DNA of 64,000 nt from an uncultured Lachnospiraceae bacterium. GTDB taxonomy: Bacteria; Bacillota; Clostridia; Lachnospirales; Lachnospiraceae. Of this stretch, positions 27,333 to 34,696 are shown piece by piece (position 1 is the stretch's first letter; each line of letters opens with the position of its first letter). Location of the stretch: contig CAIFEV010000005.1 of the NCBI GenBank assembly GCA_903789615.1, positions 1 through 64,000 on the forward strand, given 5' to 3'. Under the pieces are notes generated by a model. It was not told the DNA's origin. It was given only the letters and a program-made list of their open reading frames with translations, and did not search any database. A program made the translations under genes and the position numbers.

Positions 27333-27604
27333 TGGTTTCCGCCTCCGTCGTTCTGCATGCTTTTAAGCATTTCTACCGTTTCCATGTCATCCGGGGTCAC
27401 ACGGATGTTCGAGACATATTCTTGTCCGGCCGGATCGGTCACTTTTATCTCAATGACGGAGCCTGCCTGAATGCCGCTTCCGGCCACGGCACGAAAGAAC
27501 GGGACAACCTTCGGGTGCTCCTCGTTAAACTTCTTCCAGCGCGAAGCCAGCTTCATCATCATGAGCGGATTGATTTTATTGTTGTTATTTCCTGAAAATG
27601 CCAT
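27329..27604 (-). CDS. Small conserved-looking protein leading the M3 peptidase operon
   Basis: 91 residues: an Asn-rich start (SGNNNNKINP), a helical basic middle (MMMKLASRWKKFNEEHPK), then a beta-like part with GSVIEIKVTDPAG and an acidic end. No signal peptide or cysteines. AAAGG precedes the ATG at 27604, and the stop overlaps the peptidase start. I recognise no family beyond its resemblance to small clostridial proteins of unknown role. Confidence 0.7.
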   Translation of the reverse strand: MAFSGNNNNKINPLMMMKLASRWKKFNEEHPKVVPFFRAVAGSGIQAGSVIEIKVTDPAGQEYVSNIRVTPDDMETVEMLKSMQNDGGGNQ

Positions 27605-27749
27605 CGTACTGCCTTTCTGTATTTCTATATTTCTATTCGAATCCGGCGGCTGCCTTTTTTTCGCAAGAAAGAAACGGCGCCGGTATCCGACGCTGTTACC
27701 CGATATTATGCCACAAGCAGAGAGGGAATTCCAGACGTGGGTATTGTCG
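27605..27749. other. Spacer between the 91-aa gene and the tandem arrays
   Basis: No gene or clear terminator is visible. It contains the promoter-proximal region of the minus-strand peptidase operon. I saw no confident -35/-10 pair. Confidence 0.3.
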
Positions 27750-27841
27750 TTTCCTGTTTTGACGTGAATTCATTTCCTGATTTGGCGCATTTTTATTTCC
27801 TGATTTGGCACATTTCCATTTCCTGCTTTGGCGTCCTCCTG
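27750..27841. repeat. Four-unit 23-bp tandem array
   Basis: Units start at 27750, 27773, 27796 and 27819, exactly 23 bases apart, with the core TTTCCTGATTTGGCGCA (variants TTTCCTGTTTTGACG and TTTCCTGCTTTGGCG). A different 17-bp array follows immediately. The repeated core resembles the multiple terminal repeats of IS21-like elements, but no transposase is nearby. Confidence 0.85.
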
Positions 27842-27891
27842 TCCGGATTCCCATACTGTCCGAATTCCCGTACTTTCCGGATTCCCGGACC
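27841..27891. repeat. Three-unit 17-bp tandem array
   Basis: GTCCGGATTCCCATACT, GTCCGAATTCCCGTACT and TTCCGGATTCCCGGACC follow each other without gaps and end 3 bases before the putative lrgA -35. They could be binding sites or a replication-slippage product. Confidence 0.8.
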
Positions 27892-27894
27892 GGC

Positions 27895-27923
27895 TTGAGC
27901 GCGGGATATGGCTGTGGTACTAT
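27895..27923 (+). promoter_or_regulatory. Putative sigma-A promoter of lrgAB
   Basis: TTGAGC (27895-27900), a 17-base spacer and TACTAT (27918-27923), about 36 bases before the lrgA start. It directly abuts the 17-bp array, so factors binding the array could control it. Confidence 0.55.
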
Positions 27924-27959
27924 CGTGTGGATATTTGAGTGTCCCGGGGGGATTTGGTC

Positions 27960-28358
27960 GTGAAATATTTCCGGCAATTTGTCATCATTATGTTTGTGAC
28001 CTGCATCGGCGAGGTTCTGCACTATCTGCTTCCGCTTCCGATTCCGGCCAGTATCTACGGACTTGCCGTCATGCTGGTGCTTCTGATGACGCGGGCCGTG
28101 AAGCTGGAGAATGTGGGAAGGGCCGCGGATCTTCTGGTTGAGCTGATGCCGCTGATGTTCATTCCGGCGGGGGTGGGGCTGGTCGCGTCGTGGACTGACC
28201 TGAAGTGCATTCTTGTGCCGGTTCTTGTGATCACGCCGGCTGTGACGGTTATCGTCATGATCGTGACCGGAAAGACTTCCGACTGGCTTCTCTCCCGGAC
28301 AGAGAGCGGACGCGAGACGGCAGAGGTGCCGGATGGAAAGGCGTATGACGATGAATGA
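27960..28358 (+). CDS. lrgA: LrgA/CidA family holin-like membrane protein
   Basis: 132 residues and four hydrophobic segments: FVIIMFVTCIGEVLHYLLPLP with the family's PIPASIYGLAVMLVLL, then ELMPLMFIPAGVGLV and the final VITPAVTVIVMIVTGK. LrgA-type proteins act with LrgB in the membrane in control of murein hydrolase activity or in pyruvate/small-molecule transport. I chose the GTG at 27960 over one at 27939 because GGGGGGAT lies at good spacing. lrgB overlaps the end. Confidence 0.9.
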   Translation: MKYFRQFVIIMFVTCIGEVLHYLLPLPIPASIYGLAVMLVLLMTRAVKLENVGRAADLLVELMPLMFIPAGVGLVASWTDLKCILVPVLVITPAVTVIVMIVTGKTSDWLLSRTESGRETAEVPDGKAYDDE

Positions 28359-29043
28359 ACTGATTCTGAACTCAACAACGGCCGGCGTCGTGATCAGTCT
28401 TCTGGCATATGGCGCCGGAATTTTTCTGCGCCGGAAGACAAAATCGGATCTCTGCAATCCGCTGCTGATTTCGATCGTACTTGTGATTGCGTTTCTGCTG
28501 ATTTTCCGGATTGATTATGCGTCGTACAGCCGCAGCGCGCAGTATCTGAGTTATCTTCTGACGCCCGCCACCGTGTCGCTTGCAATTCCGCTTTACCGGC
28601 AGATGGATCTGCTGAAGAAAAATCTGGCCGCGATCCTGATTTCGGTGCTGGCCGGGGTGATTTCGAGTCTGGGCTCGATTCTGATTCTTTCGGCCGCATT
28701 CGGGCTGACACACGCGCAGTATGTAACGCTGCTCCCGAAGTCGATCACGACCGCGATCGGCATGGGCGTATCGGAGGAGCTGGGCGGCAATGTGACGATT
28801 TCGGTTGCCGCCATCATCGTAACCGGCGTGTTCGGGAACATGGTCATTGAGCCGGTGTGCCGAATCTTTCGGATTAAAAATCCGGTCTCGAAGGGGCTGG
28901 CTGCCGGCACCGCATCGCACGCGATCGGAACGGCGAAAGCGATGGAGATGGGGGAGATCGAAGGGTCGATGAGCAGTCTGGCGATCGTGGTGTCCGGGCT
29001 CATCACTGTGGTGTGTGCATCCGTGTTTGCGGGGATGTACTGA
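28351..29043 (+). CDS. lrgB: LrgB family membrane protein
   Basis: 230 residues and about six to seven membrane segments, with the LrgB landmarks LLPKSITTAIGMGVSEELGG, ITGVFGN-type (VTGVFGNMVIEP) and AAGTASHAIGTAKAMEMGE. It partners LrgA, and the two genes overlap by 8 bases. The start at 28351 gives the common MNELILNS beginning; an ATG at 28333 preceded by AGAGG is the alternative. Confidence 0.92.
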   Translation: MNELILNSTTAGVVISLLAYGAGIFLRRKTKSDLCNPLLISIVLVIAFLLIFRIDYASYSRSAQYLSYLLTPATVSLAIPLYRQMDLLKKNLAAILISVLAGVISSLGSILILSAAFGLTHAQYVTLLPKSITTAIGMGVSEELGGNVTISVAAIIVTGVFGNMVIEPVCRIFRIKNPVSKGLAAGTASHAIGTAKAMEMGEIEGSMSSLAIVVSGLITVVCASVFAGMY

Positions 29044-29082
29044 CATCTCTCATCAGATCACCTTGAAAAATACATGGATTAA

Positions 29083-29111
29083 ATAGACATTTTATGATAG
29101 TATATGTCTAT
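29083..29111. promoter_or_regulatory. Palindromic operator ahead of the toxin-antitoxin pair
   Basis: ATAGACAT (29083-29090) and ATGTCTAT (29104-29111) form a perfect 8-bp inverted repeat around a 13-base centre containing TATGAT, a possible -10. A TTGAAA lies at 29063. The position, 20 bases before the antitoxin start, suits autoregulation by the antitoxin or complex. Confidence 0.65.
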
Positions 29112-29130
29112 AAGTGGGAGGTGATTGTGA

Positions 29131-29415
29131 ATGTTCGCACTACAGGAAACCATAAGGCCATCGGCAGATCTCAGGAATCATTATAATGAAGTATCCCGTC
29201 AATGCCACGAAGATAATGAAGCCGTTATCATTACCGTTAACGGCAGAGGGGATACCGTCTCGCTGAGTTACGAAGAATACAAAAGAATGAAGGCCCGGAT
29301 AGGATTGTTGGAAATTCTGGCTGAAGCGGATGAAGATGTCCGATGCGGGCGGGTCGCTCCTGTTAAAGACACCTTTGAAGACCTGAGAAGTATATTGACG
29401 GAGGGAAAGGGGTGA
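29131..29415 (+). CDS. Phd/YefM family antitoxin
   Basis: 94 residues. The N-terminal half is of the Phd/YefM DNA-binding type: TIRPSADLRNHYNEVSRQC, then AVIITVNGRGDTVSLSYEEY, the beta hairpin and helix of that fold. The acidic C-terminal half should wrap the toxin. GGGAGGTG precedes the ATG. It overlaps the toxin gene by 4 bases and probably represses the pair at the palindrome upstream. Confidence 0.88.
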   Translation: MFALQETIRPSADLRNHYNEVSRQCHEDNEAVIITVNGRGDTVSLSYEEYKRMKARIGLLEILAEADEDVRCGRVAPVKDTFEDLRSILTEGKG

Positions 29416-29729
29416 AGTACAGGATACAAAGAACAGACACAGCTGACTCTCTGATCCGGAAAATCATTCTCTATGTGGCGGAAAACTTCGGCACGGACGT
29501 AGCACTTGAGAAGCTGGATCATCTCGAATCTTCCATCATGTCCCTTGCAGATAATCCGTACATCGGTTTGCAGCCGCGATACAATGTGCTAAAGCGGCAG
29601 GGATATCTTGTTCTCGTATTAGAAAAGGATCTTGTCTTTTATAAAGTTGATGATCAGAAAAAAGAGGTTACTGTGTATGCCGTAGTAGATCAAAGACAGG
29701 ATTACCTCAATATCATCCGCGGTTTATAA
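29412..29729 (+). CDS. ParE/RelE family toxin
   Basis: 105 residues of the ParE/RelE fold: a helical N-terminal half (KIILYVAENFGTDVALEKLDHLE), then LADNPYIGLQP, and the strand core GYLVLVLEKDLVFYKVDDQK with VTVYAVVDQRQDYLNII. RelE members cleave ribosome-bound mRNA and ParE members poison gyrase. The sequence does not decide which, although the VVDQRQDY-type end is common in ParE-like proteins. ATGA coupling to the antitoxin is clear. Confidence 0.85.
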   Translation: MKYRIQRTDTADSLIRKIILYVAENFGTDVALEKLDHLESSIMSLADNPYIGLQPRYNVLKRQGYLVLVLEKDLVFYKVDDQKKEVTVYAVVDQRQDYLNIIRGL

Positions 29730-29750
29730 ATTCTATGGACGAAGTATAAT
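29722..29750 (+). promoter_or_regulatory. Possible promoter of the ABC-2 exporter operon
   Basis: A perfect TATAAT at 29745-29750 has a poor -35 (TTATAA, 29722-29727) 17 bases upstream. The leader holds a 6-bp hairpin (CTGCCG, loop TAAAA, CGGCAG; 29769-29785) without a following T-run, so it is unlikely to terminate. Confidence 0.4.
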
Positions 29751-29808
29751 ACGTACAGTCTTAACGCGCTGCCGTAAAACGGCAGTCCACCACTTTAAGG
29801 GGGAAAAT

Positions 29809-30711
29809 ATGATACTTGAGATCCGTCAGATCCGAAAGTCATTCGGCGGGCGGGAAGTCCTGCACGGGACCAGTTTCCAGGTCACAAGCGGCAGAGCCAT
29901 GGGCTTTCTGGGACGCAACGGCGCGGGAAAGTCGACGACGTTCCGCTGCCTGATGCAGGTGTTCCGGCAGGATTCCGGAGAGTTCCTGCTGGATGGCCGT
30001 CCCTTTGACCCGGGAAAGCACCGCGTCGGATACATGCCCGAGGAACGCGGCATGTACGGCAAAGTGACACTAAAGGATCAGCTGATGTATTTTGCACAGC
30101 TCAAAGGCGCATCCCGAAAAGCGGCTGAGCAGGATGCGATGCACTGGCTCACGTATTTTGGCCTCGAAGAATTCCGGAATCAAAATCTGGAAACTCTCTC
30201 AAAGGGCAATCAGCAGAAGGTCCAGATTGCACAGGCATTCCTGTGTGACCCGGACATCATCATTCTGGACGAGCCTTTCTCCGGCCTTGACCCGGTTAAC
30301 GCACAGGTGTTCAAGACATCCATCCGGGAGATGGTTTCGCGCGGAAAGCTCCTCATTTTTTCTTCTCATCAGATGGCCTACGTCGAGGAGATGTGTGACG
30401 ACATCACGCTGATCGACAAGGGCACCGTGCTGCTCACCGGAAGTCTGGAAGAAATCCGCACAGAAGAAGGTCGGAACCGCTTTTTCATCGAGTGCCGGCC
30501 GGAAGCTGCGGAACGTATAGCAGATGCGGCGGTAAAAGCCGGCATATTCATCTCCCGCCTCGACAACCAGATTTTCACCGAAAACAGAGAAGATGCCCTG
30601 AAAGGTCTTCTCGGGCGCTCCTTTTCCGACATTCTCTCCTGCGGCGTGTGGCGCCCGTCTCTGCAGGATATTTTCATCAAAGAAGCCGGGGAGGACAGCC
30701 ATGAAGCATAA
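29809..30711 (+). CDS. ABC-2 type exporter ATP-binding protein (NatA-like)
   Basis: 300 residues. Walker A is GRNGAGKST near residue 36, the signature is LSKGNQQKVQIA near 136, Walker B is IIILDEPFSGLDP, and the switch His lies in SSHQMAYVEEM. A C-terminal extension of about 80 residues is typical of the NatA/CcmA group. It energises the permease encoded just downstream; the coding frames overlap by 11 bases. AGGGGGAAA precedes the ATG. Possible roles are Na+ or peptide/drug efflux; the cargo is unknown. Confidence 0.92.
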   Translation: MILEIRQIRKSFGGREVLHGTSFQVTSGRAMGFLGRNGAGKSTTFRCLMQVFRQDSGEFLLDGRPFDPGKHRVGYMPEERGMYGKVTLKDQLMYFAQLKGASRKAAEQDAMHWLTYFGLEEFRNQNLETLSKGNQQKVQIAQAFLCDPDIIILDEPFSGLDPVNAQVFKTSIREMVSRGKLLIFSSHQMAYVEEMCDDITLIDKGTVLLTGSLEEIRTEEGRNRFFIECRPEAAERIADAAVKAGIFISRLDNQIFTENREDALKGLLGRSFSDILSCGVWRPSLQDIFIKEAGEDSHEA

Positions 30712-31954
30712 TCTCGGAGTCGTACTGCGGTTTGAGTTTTTTCAGCAGATACACAAAAAATCTTTTCGCATAACAACCGGTATCCTGCTGGCTGCCATCT
30801 GTTTTCTCGTGGCCGCACCGGTTCTTTTCCACTCGTATTTTGAGTCTCCTGCCGAAAGCGGAAACTACGAACAAGCGGGCAACCCGGATGATCATGCAGA
30901 CTACTCGCCCTTCCCCGGCGGTGTGGTGTATGAGGACAGCACGTACCGGGATCTTCTGCCATTTGCCGGGGAGCACGTATACACGAATGAGGAGCAGCTG
31001 GTCCAGGCCGTGGAAGACGGAACGGAGCCGGTAGGCTTTGTGATCCTTGACCCCACACACGTCCGGACGATTTTCGCCAACTACAGCTTGAACAGTTCTT
31101 CGGAGGTCTCAGGGCTGCTTTCCGCCATGCAGGAGATCCACACGACGCAGCAGCTTCAGAAACTTGGTGTTCCGGCGCAGGAGTATATGGCTATCCAGAA
31201 CGACGCCGTGCAGAACGAGGAAGTGATCCTCGGCAAGGACACGACATCACAGTACATCACCGGATTTGTCTTCATCATGCTGGTCTACATGGTTGTCCTG
31301 ATCTATGGGCAGTTCGCGGCAGTTTCGGTCGCACGAGAAAAGGACAGCAAAACGATGGAGCTTCTGATCACGACAACCCGTCCGGACGCCCTGATCTTAG
31401 GGAAAGTTTTTGCCGTCATCGCCGTGGTGCTCCTGAGTCTCGCGCTGTATCTTGGCTGTGCGGCCATCTTCTTCCTGCTTCTAAAGGGCTTGTATCCGGC
31501 GGCGCTGCTGGCATTTCTTTCCGCGAATGTCAGCACATCGATGCTCGGAGTGTACCTGCTGTACTTCACGCTGGCTCTGATTCTGTACATGTTCCTCTTC
31601 GCCTCGCTCGGCTCGACTGTCTCGAAGGTGGAGGACGTGTCTTCCGCAGTCGCGCCGGTTACATTTCTCATGATTTTCGGTTATGCGCTGGCGTTTCCGG
31701 CGATGAGCGGCACCGACAACCTTTTTATCCGGATCGCGTCGTGGATCCCGTTTTTCTCGGTCCTGCTGATGCCGATCCGCTTCGCAAACGCGGCGGCGTC
31801 TCTCCCGGTCATTCTGCTCTCCACCGTGGTCAATGCCGCCTTTACTGCCTGGCTCGCATACATCAGTATCCGGATCTACCGGTGGGGAGCGCTTACTTAC
31901 GGAAATAAGCGAAATTTCGTTGGCATTTTGAAAGAAGTATTTGCAAAAAAATAA
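30701..31954 (+). CDS. ABC-2 type exporter permease (NatB-like)
   Basis: 417 residues: one N-terminal membrane segment (about 25-45), a large outer domain of about 150 residues, then five to six membrane segments after YITGFVFIMLVYMVVLIYG. The cytosolic REKDSKTMELLITTTRPDALILGK is the conserved coupling region of NatB/YhaP-type permeases. It forms the channel with the ATPase of the preceding gene. No terminator follows directly. Confidence 0.88.
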   Translation: MKHNLGVVLRFEFFQQIHKKSFRITTGILLAAICFLVAAPVLFHSYFESPAESGNYEQAGNPDDHADYSPFPGGVVYEDSTYRDLLPFAGEHVYTNEEQLVQAVEDGTEPVGFVILDPTHVRTIFANYSLNSSSEVSGLLSAMQEIHTTQQLQKLGVPAQEYMAIQNDAVQNEEVILGKDTTSQYITGFVFIMLVYMVVLIYGQFAAVSVAREKDSKTMELLITTTRPDALILGKVFAVIAVVLLSLALYLGCAAIFFLLLKGLYPAALLAFLSANVSTSMLGVYLLYFTLALILYMFLFASLGSTVSKVEDVSSAVAPVTFLMIFGYALAFPAMSGTDNLFIRIASWIPFFSVLLMPIRFANAAASLPVILLSTVVNAAFTAWLAYISIRIYRWGALTYGNKRNFVGILKEVFAKK

Positions 31955-32158
31955 ATATCCCCGTGACTTGACGCAGAAAGAGCACGACATCGCCTTTACG
32001 GTCCGGATCTGTCGCTTGACCAGGACTGCCGGATGACGCCGGATGATCTGACGCTCTGGATTAAGGGCGCGCAGAAGTGCAGGCATCTGATTTCAGACAA
32101 ATATCTTTAATGACAGGTATTTTTGTATTTTTCTACAAATACATGCTATCTTATAGTT
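31955..32158. other. Spacer with a decayed ORF tail and a promoter
   Basis: A plus-strand frame ending TAA at about 32110 (with TPDDLTLWIKGAQKC) looks like the tail of a lost gene; the family is not recognised. From 32123 a promoter is visible: TTGTAT (32123-32128), an 18-base spacer, and an extended -10, TGCTATCTT (TATCTT at 32147-32152). Confidence 0.4.
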
Positions 32159-32326
32159 ATGAAAGGTACTTTCACATAACAGTGGGTGTATCTCAGCCCT
32201 ATAAGTGAGTATTTTTTTCAGTGGGTGTAACTCCACCCCTGAGTGAGAAAGTTAGAAGTGAGCGTTTCGCACTAAAAGTGCGAATTTAACAAGGGGCAGA
32301 CTGATTTCCTGTCTGCCCTGTTTTTT
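32159..32326 (+). ncRNA. Candidate structured small RNA
   Basis: About 168 bases lie between an extended -10 promoter (TATCTT, 32147-32152) and an intrinsic terminator, with no convincing reading frame. It holds two related repeats (AGTGGGTGTA ... AGTGAG at 32181-32209 and 32220-32247). The second can form a GGGTG/CACCC hairpin. A longer-range pairing, ACTTTCAC (32168-32175) with GTGAGAAAGT (32243-32252), encloses both. A 7-bp hairpin TTCGCAC/GTGCGAA lies at 32266-32284. It matches no RNA class that I recognise. Confidence 0.5.
32294..32326 (+). terminator. Rho-independent terminator
   Basis: GGGCAGAC (32294-32301), a 9-base loop, GTCTGCCC (32311-32318), then TGTTTTTT. The stem is perfect. 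On the opposite strand the T-run is missing, so it mainly ends plus-strand transcripts, most likely the candidate RNA. Confidence 0.85.
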
Positions 32327-32331
32327 CAGGA

Positions 32332-32925
32332 TCACTCGCCGATCTGCATCTCCTTTGCGCTGACGGAGCTGTAGATGCAGACGATGCCTTCCACGAGGAG
32401 GTATATGGCGATCACGTAGCCAAGCGCAATGGTCATGGCCGGCATGAAGAGGAACAGAATCGACACGACGATGTTGATGATGCCGGCCGCGAGCAGCCAT
32501 CCGGCGTTGTTCACCGTATAGAATTTCGCACGGCTGTAGGCGACGCACTCTTCCACGCCGAGCATCATCAGATTGATCGCGATTACAAAGGCAAAGACCA
32601 TCATCATCGTCTCCTGCGGCGAGGTGATGAGCATGATGCCGAGCAGCACGTTCAGAATACCGGTGAGCAGGCCGCCGCCGGTCTTAAGGAATACCGGGAG
32701 CACGCTGAAGGCGTAGATCTGATAGATGCCGGCGATCACCAGCAGAATGGAGGCGATGTACTCGAGGACAAGGATGGAGCGCATCGGAAAGATGCAGCAC
32801 AGGACGCCGAGCGCCGTCATGATGATTCCTGCGATAAGGCTTATCCTGCGGAACCTCTTCACGTTCTGGTTCCAGTATTTGCGGATTTCCTCGCGGTAGT
32901 CCGTGTTATTGTTGTAGAAAAACAT
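32332..32925 (-). CDS. DUF308/HdeD family membrane protein
   Basis: 197 residues with six hydrophobic segments arranged as three hairpins, as in HdeD-type proteins: LIAGIIMTALGVLCCIFP, YIASILLVIAGIYQIYAF, GILNVLLGIMLITSP and so on. An N-terminal polar stretch is rich in Asn/Tyr. HdeD proteins are linked to acid or general stress; the function here is unknown. AAAGGAG precedes the ATG at 32925, which I prefer to one at 32943. Confidence 0.85.
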   Translation of the reverse strand: MFFYNNNTDYREEIRKYWNQNVKRFRRISLIAGIIMTALGVLCCIFPMRSILVLEYIASILLVIAGIYQIYAFSVLPVFLKTGGGLLTGILNVLLGIMLITSPQETMMMVFAFVIAINLMMLGVEECVAYSRAKFYTVNNAGWLLAAGIINIVVSILFLFMPAMTIALGYVIAIYLLVEGIVCIYSSVSAKEMQIGE

Positions 32926-32959
32926 GTCCTTTGCTCCTTTCATTCATCATCCGTGCATT

Positions 32960-34696
32960 TCACGCCTCGCCCGGCATCTTCCAGCCGTGCTGGTCCGTGT
33001 GCAGAAGTTCTTCTGCGCGCTCTGAGAGCGGCTCGCCAAGATAGTCCCGGTAGCACGCAAGGACGGCCGGGTTTTCATGTGAGAACCGCAGCTTCATCGC
33101 CTCGTCCTGGCGGTAGAGCGTCGGGGCGCGAAGGGGCGCCATCTCTGCTCCGTCGCGGATCGGCTGGCCGCCTCCGCCGACGCATCCGCCCGGGCAGGCC
33201 ATGATTTCCACGAAATCGTAGTGTACATCGCCCTTTTCAAGCGCCGTGAGCAGATCGTGAGCATTTCCGAGACCGCTGGCAACAGCGACTTTCAGTTTCG
33301 TGCCGGCCAGATTAAACTCCGCCTCCTTCCAGCCCTTCATGCCCCGCAGGGCAAGAAACGTGTGATCCGGATCCGGGCGTTCTCCTGTCACTTTTACATA
33401 TGCCGTCCGCAGGGCGGCCTCCATCACGCCACCACTCGCGCCGAAGATGTTGCCGGCACCGCTTCCGATCCCGAGAGGTGCATCCATCTCCTCCTCCGGC
33501 AGATCGCCCGGAACGATGTGGCACATCCGGATGAGGCGTGAGACCTCTCTTGTCGTGAGCACGTAGTCCACATCCCGGTTGCCTTCAGCGTCCTGCATGG
33601 TTGGCAGTGCGCACTCCGCCTTCTTGGCGAGGCACGGCATGATCGAAATGCTGCAGATCTTCTTCGGGTCCTTTCCGATCTTTTCGGCAAAATAGCTTTT
33701 TATCATCGCGCCGAACATCTGCTGCGGCGACTTGGAGGTTGAAATCTGATCGACAAATTGCGGGAAATGTCCCTTGCAGTAGCGCACCCAGCCCGGGCAG
33801 CAGGATGTGAACATCGGGAATTTTTCCGTATCCCGGTGCTTCAGGCGCTCCAGCAGCTCGGAAGCCTCCTCGACGATCGTGAGGTCCGCCGAAAAGTCTG
33901 TGTCAAACACGTAGTCAACGCCTATCGTCCGCAGGGCAGCACCCAGGCGTTTCACCGTCGCCGTCTCCGGTCCCAGGCCGAAGGGCTCGCCCCAGCCCGC
34001 GCGGACAGACGGCGCGATCTGCACAACCGTCGTGATGTCCGGGTCATGAATGGCGCGCAGGACTTCTGCCGTGTCATCCCGTTCCCGGAGTGCTCCGACC
34101 GGGCAGTGCGTGATGCACTGGCCGCAGAGGGCACAGTCCGAGTCCTCAAGCGAGTACACGCCCGTCACATCGACGCTTGTCTGGGCACCTGTGTTGATGA
34201 CGTCCCAGATTCCGGTCTTCTGGACTTTCTCGCACACCTGCACGCAGCGCATGCACTTGATGCACTTCTGATTGTCCCGGATCAGCGGGAAGTCCGAAGG
34301 AGCTTTGGGCTTCGGCAGATGCAGCGGATACGGGTTGTCCAGGATATTGAGATCCCCCGCAATGTCCTGCAGCCGGCAGTTTCCGCTGCGCACGCAGGTG
34401 GTGCAGGAGGTGTTGTGCTCCGAGAGGATGAGCTGGACATTGGTTCGCCGCCCGTCAAGTGCCTTCGCGGAATTGGTGTGGATGACCATACCCTCATCCA
34501 CCTTGTTGTTGCAGGCCGTGAAGAGGCGGTCGTACCCTTCCACTTCCACCACACAGACGCGGCAGGCGCCGATCTCATTCAGGTCTTTCCAGTAGCACAG
34601 GGTCGGGATCCTGATTCCCGCGGCTCTTGCCGCATCCAGAATGGTTGTCGACTCCGGTACTGTGACAGTTTTGTTGTCAATCGTAACGGTTACCAT
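32960..34696 (-). CDS. [FeFe]-hydrogenase catalytic subunit
   Basis: 578 residues. From the N-terminus: a [2Fe-2S] ferredoxin-like domain (CYWKDLNEIGACRVC), a His-Cys3 [4Fe-4S] motif (HNTSCTTCVRSGNC), two [4Fe-4S] motifs (CIKCMRCVQVC, CALCGQCITHC), then the H-cluster domain with L1 TSCCPGW (about 297), L2 MPCLAKKAE (about 355) and L3 ACPGGCVGGGGQP (about 495). It forms or uses H2 in the cytosol to balance ferredoxin/NAD(P)H. I start at ATG 34696 behind GGAGGA; the open frame to 34795 overlaps the upstream gene. It overlaps the NuoF-like/GltD-like gene by 7 bases, so the two proteins probably form one complex. H-cluster maturation genes are not in the window. Confidence 0.95.
   Translation of the reverse strand: MVTVTIDNKTVTVPESTTILDAARAAGIRIPTLCYWKDLNEIGACRVCVVEVEGYDRLFTACNNKVDEGMVIHTNSAKALDGRRTNVQLILSEHNTSCTTCVRSGNCRLQDIAGDLNILDNPYPLHLPKPKAPSDFPLIRDNQKCIKCMRCVQVCEKVQKTGIWDVINTGAQTSVDVTGVYSLEDSDCALCGQCITHCPVGALRERDDTAEVLRAIHDPDITTVVQIAPSVRAGWGEPFGLGPETATVKRLGAALRTIGVDYVFDTDFSADLTIVEEASELLERLKHRDTEKFPMFTSCCPGWVRYCKGHFPQFVDQISTSKSPQQMFGAMIKSYFAEKIGKDPKKICSISIMPCLAKKAECALPTMQDAEGNRDVDYVLTTREVSRLIRMCHIVPGDLPEEEMDAPLGIGSGAGNIFGASGGVMEAALRTAYVKVTGERPDPDHTFLALRGMKGWKEAEFNLAGTKLKVAVASGLGNAHDLLTALEKGDVHYDFVEIMACPGGCVGGGGQPIRDGAEMAPLRAPTLYRQDEAMKLRFSHENPAVLACYRDYLGEPLSERAEELLHTDQHGWKMPGEA

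Noticed and set aside
29769-29785. Terminator after the toxin gene
   Set aside because: A perfect 6-bp stem is present but no T-run follows, and it lies after the putative exporter promoter.
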